Below, piece by piece: positions 1-5,357 of a stretch of DNA of 6,488 bases. Source of the DNA: an uncultured Pirellulaceae bacterium. Its GTDB lineage: Bacteria > Planctomycetota > Planctomycetia > Pirellulales > Pirellulaceae. The DNA lies in assembly GCA_947259675.1 (NCBI GenBank), contig CAMYNE010000252.1, forward strand, positions 1 to 6,488, in the 5' to 3' direction. How positions within the stretch are numbered: the stretch's first letter is position 1; every line of letters begins with the position of its first letter. The notes under the pieces are model-generated. The model searched no databases. It saw only the letters and a program-made list of their open reading frames with translations, and was not told where the DNA came from. The position numbers and the translations under genes are program-made.

Positions 1-1290
1 TTTGTAGTCGTTACCATCGACCGTCACCGTGTCGACGAAATTGGAGCGATAGGGAATGGCGCTGATCAGATAGATTCCGATCTGGGATTTGTCGTCCTTG
101 CGAAGTAAACGAACATAGGCTGCTGGCAAATCTACTTGCTTATCGGTATCCGTGCCGGTAGTCTGCGCCATTTCAATGGCTTCCATTGAAACTCCCAGTC
201 CTGCGGTCGAACGTGGCCTCTGCCCTGGCTTGATATCAACCAGTTCGGAGTTGACAAAGTAGTCGTCGCACTCAATATCAAAGGGTAATTCATCGTGTGA
301 AATCAGTTTCTCGCTACTCAAGCGAGACGCAGGAATCGTAATCACCCTGTCAAATTCGGAATCGGAACGATCCATCACAGCCATTTCTACGGCACGAATA
401 TCAATCGCTTCGCTGACCGTCGCACCTTCCACAATTTGCATTTGCTGTTCTTCGTTCGTGACCGTGACATAGACTTCGTTGAGCAATAGCCCGGCAATTC
501 CGAGGTGCAGCAGCACAATCCCGGCTTTGCGTTTGAAAAGCAGCAGACAAGCCACTAATCCCGTTAGGGCGGCGACGGTGGCCTGAATCAACTGCCAGAG
601 AATTCGCATCGCCGAATCGCCAACGAACGCTTTTTCGCCCATAAACAGGGTGAATCCAAGAACGCAGAGCCCGATGACTCCGAAGACACCAGCAATGAAT
701 CGTTCAACCTGTTTTTCCTTGGCCATCAGAAAACAAGCAGCAATCGCGGCTAAGGACAGGCCGAGCATCGCGACCTGCAGCCAGGTCCAAAGACTGGCAT
801 AGCTGAACGGCTGAGTCTGAACTCCATCCAATCCCGGTCCTCCAAAGGCGATGAACCATGTGATCACAGCGCAAAACAGACCCGTTAACAATCCCGCTGC
901 CAATCGTTTGCCCTTGGCCTGAAGCCTGAATCGAAGCGAATGAGCGGCGGTCAAATTGATCAGCATTCCTATGATCAGGGTGATCCCGCTAGGAATATAA
1001 AATCCGCCAGAAATATCCTGCAAGTTAGGAAACCAGGCTGGTGGAAACAGAGTCTGAAACGGCACGAAAACAAGCAGGTTGCCAAAATGTTTGTCTTTCA
1101 ATGCCCAGATATCGATGCGAGTTTGATCGAGCGTCGCGATCCAGACAACAAGAACACTGACTGCGAGCAAAAACACAGTTAGCTTGAGCGACGAAAGTGG
1201 TTGCAATATCGCTTTCGCAAAGGCTAACGCGCCATCCTCCGATTTGGATCGGGCCACCGCAACTTTATCGGCTGTTGGATTAATTGCCAT
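1..1290 (-). CDS. ResB-like cytochrome c biogenesis protein, N-terminal part (runs off the window)
   Basis: The first 430 codons are open; the 3' end lies beyond position 1. ResB/Ccs1-type proteins work with CcsA in system II, moving heme across the membrane and attaching it to apocytochrome c outside the cytoplasm. Visible here: a cytoplasmic N-terminus, a first helix around residues 35-53 preceded by the ResB-like LSSLKLTVFLL motif, further hydrophobic segments near 101-115, 131-150, 167-189, 197-217, 228-252 and 257-272, then a hydrophilic, presumably periplasmic domain from about 275. The segment GIVLLHLGIAGLLLNE at 257-272 is typical of planctomycete ResB-like proteins as I recall them. 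The ATG at 1290 follows an in-frame stop at 1306-1308 and no strong Shine-Dalgarno is visible. It lies 15 nt after the lipoprotein fragment, so it is probably co-transcribed from 2332-2359. Some planctomycete homologues are fused to CcsA; that cannot be seen here. Confidence 0.85.
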   Translation of the reverse strand, partial: MAINPTADKVAVARSKSEDGALAFAKAILQPLSSLKLTVFLLAVSVLVVWIATLDQTRIDIWALKDKHFGNLLVFVPFQTLFPPAWFPNLQDISGGFYIPSGITLIIGMLINLTAAHSLRFRLQAKGKRLAAGLLTGLFCAVITWFIAFGGPGLDGVQTQPFSYASLWTWLQVAMLGLSLAAIAACFLMAKEKQVERFIAGVFGVIGLCVLGFTLFMGEKAFVGDSAMRILWQLIQATVAALTGLVACLLLFKRKAGIVLLHLGIAGLLLNEVYVTVTNEEQQMQIVEGATVSEAIDIRAVEMAVMDRSDSEFDRVITIPASRLSSEKLISHDELPFDIECDDYFVNSELVDIKPGQRPRSTAGLGVSMEAIEMAQTTGTDTDKQVDLPAAYVRLLRKDDKSQIGIYLISAIPYRSNFVDTVTVDGNDYK

Positions 1291-1305
1291 CGTTGTATTC
1301 CGTTT

Positions 1306-1656
1306 TCAGTTCTCGTCCGAGAATTTGAATGTTGTTAGAAACTTGTCAAACTCAGGCTCACCCGCTTCCACAGCGGACTTGTTTCCCGTGAGCTTAAAAA
1401 ACCAGGCCGACCGACCGCGTACTGCCATCAAGGCGATCGTCGCATGTTCGTTTTCGTCTTCGATTAATCGTATTCGTTGTGCGTCGATTCCATCGACTTT
1501 GACTTTCGAAGTTCGAATGACCAATTCAGGGCCAGATTGTTTCGTCATGCCTATTTCGCCAGCCCAGCGCATCACATTTTCGCCCCATTTATTAACCGCG
1601 GCCGGCATTTCGACGATCGTTATCTGAGCTTTTTTGTCGCCCTCTGTTTTCAACAA
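1306..1656 (-). CDS. 3' fragment of split modular lipoprotein gene
   Basis: This piece reads from a doubtful TTG at 1656, and its frame stays open upstream to about 1698. It contains NVMRWAGEI (residues 27-35) and WFFKLTG (85-91) followed by a stretch ending FDKFLTTFKF. These match NVNRWRGQL and WFFKIQG...REFFGSLRF in the preceding ORF, so it is the second module of the same protein. The in-frame codons before the TTG read TIVKARL, which aligns with SMRFATL of the first module; this implies that coding sequence continued upstream and that the TTG is not a natural start. The frame differs by one nucleotide from that of the 5' piece. It is most likely the stranded C-terminal half of a broken gene, or the result of a deletion error in the sequence. 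Independent translation by re-initiation after the stop at 1664 is possible but less likely, because it would start in the middle of a domain. Biochemical function is unknown. Confidence 0.6.
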   Translation of the reverse strand: MLKTEGDKKAQITIVEMPAAVNKWGENVMRWAGEIGMTKQSGPELVIRTSKVKVDGIDAQRIRLIEDENEHATIALMAVRGRSAWFFKLTGNKSAVEAGEPEFDKFLTTFKFSDEN

Positions 1657-1663
1657 CCGCGCC

Positions 1664-2287
1664 TTAACGATCGTCTGGCGGACCGCCCATCGCTCCCATC
1701 ATCGGCCCACCTGCGGCAGTCGAGGCAAGGCCTACTTCATCAAACAGTACCATGCTGCCACCATCAAAATCGATTTCATTTAGCTTGATCTGTTCCTTCT
1801 CGAGTCCGTCGAGGGCAAGTTGTCCGCGCCAGCGATTCACATTGTCGAGCAAATTTTGATTTGGTCCCAGGCTGGAAATTGACATTTCCAACGGAGGCAC
1901 GGTGCTCGTGAGGTTGAGCGTCGCAAAACGCATTGAACTGCTGCGGCCTTTGCTCCACCCTGTCGGCAAGTCCCACTCGGGTTGTTCATCGTTATTGAAC
2001 CTCAGACTTCCAAAAAACTCGCGCCACACAGGTTCGGCTAAATTCACTTGATCAACCGGTCCCTGGATCTTGAAAAACCAGGTCGCATCGGAGCGTTCAA
2101 CAAGGCCGACGACCATTCGCGTCGGGACGGTTGGAGCCGCAGTGCGCCGTGCGGAGGACATCGGCCTGCGATCGAACTTATCCAGATTGGATCGCGATTT
2201 GGGTATGCGGTGAGTAACAATCTCTTCTGGTTGATTGCAGCCGGTCGCGGCCAGCAAAACCAAGAGCAAGACAAATAGTCGAGTCAT
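1664..2287 (-). CDS. Putative lipoprotein, 5' part of split modular gene
   Basis: The 207-aa product starts with a lipoprotein signal (MTRLFVLLLVLLAATGC, acylated Cys at 17), so the mature protein should be anchored outside the cytoplasmic membrane. After a basic, proline-containing linker come WFFKIQG (70-76), REFFGSLRF (89-97), W.LP.GW (105-111), SMRFATL (118-124) and NVNRWRGQL (149-157). This combination is one I associate with uncharacterised planctomycete lipoproteins. The end (GGPMMGAMGGPPDDR) is low complexity and looks like an interdomain linker that hits a stop at once. The expected second module appears in another frame immediately downstream, so this protein is probably truncated. 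It heads a minus-strand unit with the ResB-like gene, and a TATAAT promoter sits about 45 nt upstream. A role in cytochrome c maturation or in the envelope is only suggested by the neighbour. Confidence 0.7.
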   Translation of the reverse strand: MTRLFVLLLVLLAATGCNQPEEIVTHRIPKSRSNLDKFDRRPMSSARRTAAPTVPTRMVVGLVERSDATWFFKIQGPVDQVNLAEPVWREFFGSLRFNNDEQPEWDLPTGWSKGRSSSMRFATLNLTSTVPPLEMSISSLGPNQNLLDNVNRWRGQLALDGLEKEQIKLNEIDFDGGSMVLFDEVGLASTAAGGPMMGAMGGPPDDR

Positions 2288-2566
2288 AACGTGCTTTGAG
2301 CGTTCAGAATGTAAAATGGGCCGAATATCGCATTATATGACTGTTCCTGCCCGGGTCATATGACATTGGGCCGTTAAGTCGAATATTCGCGTTCTTCAGA
2401 AACTAGGACATAATGTCACATTCCTTTGAGAGAACAACTTGGGCTGGCCGTTGTTGATTACAACGAAGTAACACTCCAAAATTCTTCAGTTTTTTGCGAA
2501 GAAATCCCGGTTTATAAAGCGTTGTATTCTTGATGGCTGCAACCGAAATAATTGTCGACTTCGAAC
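2288..2566. other. Divergent intergenic region with three short palindromes
   Basis: This 279-bp spacer separates the minus-strand lipoprotein gene from the plus-strand sigma gene and holds no convincing gene. Besides the minus-strand promoter it contains three dyads: GTCATATGAC (2355-2364), CGAATATTCG (2380-2389) and GACATAATGTC (2407-2417). For the sigma gene only a weak candidate is visible: TATAAA at 2512-2517 with a T-rich stretch 17 nt upstream. A TTCTTC/GAAGAA stem (2482-2487 with 2498-2503) lies just before it. I see no clear ECF-type GGAAC-N16-GTC signature that would show autoregulation. Confidence 0.45.
2332..2359 (-). promoter_or_regulatory. Candidate sigma-70 promoter for lipoprotein/resB unit
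   Basis: On the minus strand a perfect TATAAT (2337-2332) lies 16 nt downstream of ATGACC (2359-2354, 4 of 6 matches to TTGACA). Transcription would start near 2325, leaving a leader of roughly 37 nt before the ATG at 2287. The -35 box overlaps the perfect palindrome GTCATATGAC at 2355-2364, a position suited to repression or activation. It is predicted from sequence only. Confidence 0.5.
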
Positions 2567-3064
2567 ATGAGTGAGTCGCTGGAAATTCTTTACCGAACAC
2601 ATCGGCAAGGGCTGTATTCGCTTGCGATAACCATCACAGGTTCGCATCAATTGGCGGAAGACTCGGTTCAAAATGCGTTTACCAAGCTGTTCACCTGCAG
2701 GATTCCGCCGGGTGATCAGGTGGCTTACGTCTATAAAACCGTGCGAAATTCGGCCATCGACATCCGCAGGACAATCCGTCGGCAAGCACAACTCAAAGAG
2801 TCGTTGTTCAACGGTTATCGGCCCGTCGGCGATCGAACCAAAACACCGCCGGAAGATCTCCTTACCAAAGAAAGACACGAACAACTGCGTATAGCGATCG
2901 AGTCGTTATCCGATCACGAACAAGAGGCGGTAGTGCTGAAGGCATTTGCCGGTTTGACGTTTGAGCAGTCTGGTGCAGTTGCCAACGTTCCTGTCAAAAC
3001 GATTGCGACGCGATATCGGCGGGCCTTGATTAAGCTCGAAGACCACCTGAATGATGAATTTTGA
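2567..3064 (+). CDS. RNA polymerase sigma factor, ECF subfamily
   Basis: The 165-aa product has the two-domain architecture of extracytoplasmic function sigma factors. Region 2 spans about residues 5-72, with LYRTHRQGLYSLA, the acidic AEDSVQNAFTKLF stretch and YKTVRNSAIDIRR, which correspond to core binding and -10 recognition. Region 4 spans about 105-160, with LSDHEQEAVVLKAF followed by a helix-turn-helix (GLTFEQSGAVANVPVKTIA) for -35 recognition. Regions 1 and 3 are absent, as expected for ECF proteins, and the length is normal. I chose the ATG at 2567; a TTG at 2552 would add five residues but has no better ribosome binding site. The next gene overlaps the end of this one, so the two are translationally coupled. 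That arrangement is typical of an ECF sigma factor and its anti-sigma factor. The target promoters are unknown. Confidence 0.9.
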   Translation: MSESLEILYRTHRQGLYSLAITITGSHQLAEDSVQNAFTKLFTCRIPPGDQVAYVYKTVRNSAIDIRRTIRRQAQLKESLFNGYRPVGDRTKTPPEDLLTKERHEQLRIAIESLSDHEQEAVVLKAFAGLTFEQSGAVANVPVKTIATRYRRALIKLEDHLNDEF

Positions 3065-3794
3065 AAGCGAAGACATGAACGAACGGACAAAACCAGAAAT
3101 GGAATCGTTGTTAAAACGAATGTCGCTGATCGAGCCGCCCGAATCACTGGATCGGACGATCAGGCAACTCGCCGAAGGACAATCCGAACCGGTTGCTTCG
3201 GTCATTCATACCGGGTTTGGTTGGTCTGCCATCATTTCAACCGCAATTGCAGCGTCGCTGTTGGGACTGATTGTCGGAATGTGGGTGACATCGTCCGATT
3301 GGGCGGGTCCTTTTGTATCGACGCGGACGACAGTTTCACCCACGGATAACCTGATCCAATCCGATCAACTAAGGGAAGTGGTCCAATTTCAGGAATTGCA
3401 TGGACACTCGAGCCAGGAAGAATTCAAAACGTGCTCCAAGTGCCACATTTTCAATTCGAAAGAGCAGCAAGTACTCGACAAATGGCGGATCGACGACTTG
3501 GACGGAAACTATCATGCCTTCGGCGTGAATTGTTCAAATTGCCATCTCGCCGACGATGAGCCGCGCCAACCGGACCCACATCAGCCAAACCCACATCCTC
3601 ATGCAGACCAAAACGCATTCGGGAGTTGTTCCGACTGTCACAATTTCGATGCCTTGGAACGGCAGATTTTTGACCTGTGGCGGATGGAAGATATTCACGA
3701 GGGATTCCACCCGATGTTTTGGCAAGATTGCTCGCTGTGCCATGTTGATGTCCACCAGGAATTTTTGGAGAATCTCGGCGATTCGAAGGGCTAG
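3051..3794 (+). CDS. Membrane-anchored tetraheme c-type protein, putative heme-based anti-sigma factor
   Basis: The 247-aa product has three parts: a hydrophilic N-terminus (about 1-56) ending its first helix with LIEPPESLDRTIRQL, one membrane helix (about 58-79, WSAIISTAIAASLLGLIVGM), and an exported C-terminal domain with four CxxCH heme c sites: CSKCH 128-132, CSNCH 161-165, CSDCH 193-197 and CSLCH 227-231. The last two pairs form a duplicated diheme module; H155 and H220 align and could be distal ligands. A His/Pro-rich linker (175-184) separates the modules. The N-terminus-in topology and the 14-nt overlap with the sigma gene match an anti-sigma factor, although no zinc-binding HxxxCxxC anti-sigma motif is present. 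Starts at ATG 3054 or ATG 3075 are also possible; the latter follows a GAAG sequence and would remove the overlap. Alternatively it is a plain membrane-anchored electron-transfer cytochrome that happens to follow the sigma gene. The heme sites are certain, the regulatory role inferred. Confidence 0.85.
   Translation: MMNFESEDMNERTKPEMESLLKRMSLIEPPESLDRTIRQLAEGQSEPVASVIHTGFGWSAIISTAIAASLLGLIVGMWVTSSDWAGPFVSTRTTVSPTDNLIQSDQLREVVQFQELHGHSSQEEFKTCSKCHIFNSKEQQVLDKWRIDDLDGNYHAFGVNCSNCHLADDEPRQPDPHQPNPHPHADQNAFGSCSDCHNFDALERQIFDLWRMEDIHEGFHPMFWQDCSLCHVDVHQEFLENLGDSKG
3423..3746 (+). repeat. Tandem diheme-module duplication inside the tetraheme protein
   Basis: Codons 125-166 (3423-3548) and 190-232 (3618-3746) encode two copies of the same unit. 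The shared pattern is F..CS.CH.F...E.Q..D.WR..D......H......CS.CH, with a single-residue length difference between the copies. The DNA copies have diverged well beyond the protein similarity, so the duplication is old and maintained by selection. Confidence 0.8.
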
Positions 3795-3924
3795 AGCATT
3801 TCCACAATTGATTTGCAATTGTGTCATCCTGAACCGAGGCACGAGGTGAAGGATCTCCGTGAAACTGCGAGAGATTCTTCAGTCGCGGGCTCCTTTAGAA
3901 TGACAGGCTGAAGAAATACTCTAG
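3791..3924. repeat. Palindromic MITE-like repeat element
   Basis: The ends are inverted repeats of 12 bp with one mismatch: CTAGAGCATTTC (3791-3802) and GAAATACTCTAG (3913-3924). Inside is a second inverted pair, TGTCATCCTGAA (from 3822) and TTTAGAATGACA (to 3905), and within that GAAGGATCTC (3848-3857) opposite GAGATTCTTC (3871-3880). The inner part resembles the widely dispersed bacterial TGTCATCCTGA...GAAGGATCTC palindromic repeat as I remember it. No transposase is encoded. The left end contributes the TAG stop (3792-3794) of the heme protein gene. Confidence 0.6.
3803..3823 (+). terminator. Stem-loop after the sigma/heme-protein operon
   Basis: CACAATTG and CAATTGTG form a perfect 8-bp stem around the loop ATTTG, starting 9 nt after the TAG stop. 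No T-run follows, so it is a weak candidate for an intrinsic terminator; it may instead protect the 3' end of the mRNA. It lies inside the palindromic repeat element. Confidence 0.35.
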
Positions 3925-3926
3925 AT

Positions 3927-4005
3927 GCAGTGTTGTAATAATTGTCTCAATTGTTGTGTGCGACGCGATGTTGCTCAGCAATTGGGACAATTGCAGCTAC
4001 ACTGC
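3927..4005 (-). terminator. Long imperfect hairpin at the 3' end of fahA
   Basis: The 30-nt arms 3927-3956 and 3976-4005 are complementary except for a six-position stretch with five mismatches and two isolated mismatches; the loop is 19 nt. The core pairs AATTGTC-T-CAATTG with CAATTG-G-GACAATT. The right arm includes the last codons and TAG stop (3999-3997) of the fumarylacetoacetase gene. The position suggests a 3' end structure serving the convergent genes on either side. There is no T-tract, so terminator function is uncertain, and it could be another dispersed repeat. Confidence 0.4.
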
Positions 4006-5334
4006 TGGCAAAATAATGCCTCGGCACTCTCCAAACCCGATCCGTCGGTGGGACTCGTTCTCACAATAGCCCCGCATGATCACCTCGTCGCCGTCAGCGA
4101 GGAACTTCCTCTCTTCGCCGGTCGGCAACACAATCGGTGTTCGCTGAGTTCCCGGCAATGGGTGCTCAGAATCGCCATCCCAAGTCAGTTCAAGCAGGCT
4201 TCCACGTGACTCGCGTTCGGTGCCGCTAATCGTCCCACTTCCCATCAGATCTCCTGGCTGAAGGTTGCAACCGTTGCTGGCATGGTGAGTCAGAATTTGC
4301 CCTATCGTCCAATACATATTCGTAAAGTTGCCGCTACTGAGATGTTTCGGAGGGAGCGATTGTTCACGCATTTGCTGGCTTGTGAGTAAGACCTCAAGCT
4401 TTAAATCGACGCCCCCATGACTTTCGTTTTCTGGATCCGAAAGATAATCCAGCGGCTTGGGATCGCCCTTGGGGCGGGTTAGGGCGGGCACACGAAACGG
4501 CGCTAAGGCCTCCATGGTCACCACCCAAGGCGAAATCGTCGACGCAAATGATTTTGCCAGAAACGGACCCAGAGGCTGATATTCCCATTTTTGAATGTCT
4601 CGAGCCGACCAATCATTCAACAGACACATTCCGAACAAGTGGTTATCTGCCTGTTCGATTGGGATCGTTTCTCCCAGTTCGTTTCCTTGCCCGACAAAGA
4701 ACCCAACTTCCAGTTCGTAATCGAGCAGCGCACAAGGGCTTCGCGTTGGAGATCCGCCGTCTTCCGCAGGCGCCTTTTGGCCCACGGGTCTGCGCACTTC
4801 CGTCCCACTGATCACAACGCTCGAGGCTCGCCCATGATAGCCAATCGGAATGTGTTTGTAGTTTGGCAACAGTGGATTGTCGGGACGAAACATGCAACCC
4901 ACGTTGGTCGCGTGAAACACCGAGGCGTAAAAATCGGTGTAATCTCCAATTCGGCAGGGCAAACAAAAAGTCACATCGGTCTGAGACACCATTGCACGTT
5001 CAACCGTCGCACGATCTGCCGATGTTTCCGACGAAAAAATCGAACTCAACAGATGACGCAGCTCCAGCCTTTTTTCAATATCGAACGACATGAATGCATT
5101 GAGCGTATTCGCCGTGAGCGATTCCACGAACTCATCACCTACCATGCCTTTGTCTGCTGCCTTCCGAAGGTTGAGAATCTGATCGCCAATTCCGACGCCG
5201 ATCGCTGGAACTTGATCGCCTTGTCGAAAGACGCACAAGGGCAAATTTTGGATCGGAAAATCGGATTTGGGATCGTTCGCCGTTTCAACCCATGACTTCA
5301 ATTGAGGGTCGTGAGTTTGGTCAATCTGGTGCAT
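3997..5334 (-). CDS. fahA: Fumarylacetoacetase
   Basis: The 445-aa protein is a full-length fumarylacetoacetate hydrolase (EC 3.7.1.2), the cytoplasmic enzyme that splits 4-fumarylacetoacetate into fumarate and acetoacetate at the end of tyrosine/homogentisate degradation. The N-terminal SH3-like region is followed by the catalytic FAH fold. The active-site residues of the mouse enzyme are all present at a near-constant offset: D134 and H141 in DFYASVFHATNVG, R150, Y166 in GYHGR, E207 and E209 in DYELEVG, D241, R245 and Q248 in NDWSARDIQKW, K261 in AKSF, and the MGSGTISG loop with T369. D134, E207, E209 and D241 should bind the divalent metal. The ATG at 5334 is preceded by AGGA 13 nt upstream. 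It lies 23 nt downstream of the uncharacterised gene and is probably co-transcribed with it. The length is slightly above that of animal homologues (about 420 aa). Homogentisate dioxygenase and maleylacetoacetate isomerase are not in the window. Confidence 0.96.
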   Translation of the reverse strand: MHQIDQTHDPQLKSWVETANDPKSDFPIQNLPLCVFRQGDQVPAIGVGIGDQILNLRKAADKGMVGDEFVESLTANTLNAFMSFDIEKRLELRHLLSSIFSSETSADRATVERAMVSQTDVTFCLPCRIGDYTDFYASVFHATNVGCMFRPDNPLLPNYKHIPIGYHGRASSVVISGTEVRRPVGQKAPAEDGGSPTRSPCALLDYELEVGFFVGQGNELGETIPIEQADNHLFGMCLLNDWSARDIQKWEYQPLGPFLAKSFASTISPWVVTMEALAPFRVPALTRPKGDPKPLDYLSDPENESHGGVDLKLEVLLTSQQMREQSLPPKHLSSGNFTNMYWTIGQILTHHASNGCNLQPGDLMGSGTISGTERESRGSLLELTWDGDSEHPLPGTQRTPIVLPTGEERKFLADGDEVIMRGYCENESHRRIGFGECRGIILPAV

Positions 5335-5357
5335 CGCAGTTTCGATTTCCTGTTGAA

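Noticed and set aside
1184..1627. 147-codon plus-strand open frame
   Set aside because: It lies opposite the ResB-like gene and the lipoprotein fragment, whose family motifs fix the coding strand as minus.
2552..2566. TTG start for the sigma factor, five residues upstream
   Set aside because: The ATG at 2567 gives the usual ECF N-terminus, and no better ribosome binding site supports the TTG.
2403..2600. 65-codon minus-strand open frame in the divergent spacer
   Set aside because: It begins inside the sigma gene on the wrong strand, has no family resemblance and would occupy the promoter region.
2486..2884. 132-codon minus-strand open frame across the sigma gene start
   Set aside because: It is antisense to the clear ECF sigma factor and shows no motif.
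4591..5295. 234-codon plus-strand open frame opposite fahA
   Set aside because: It is antisense to a well-supported enzyme gene, has no recognisable domain and an arginine-rich composition typical of a shadow frame.
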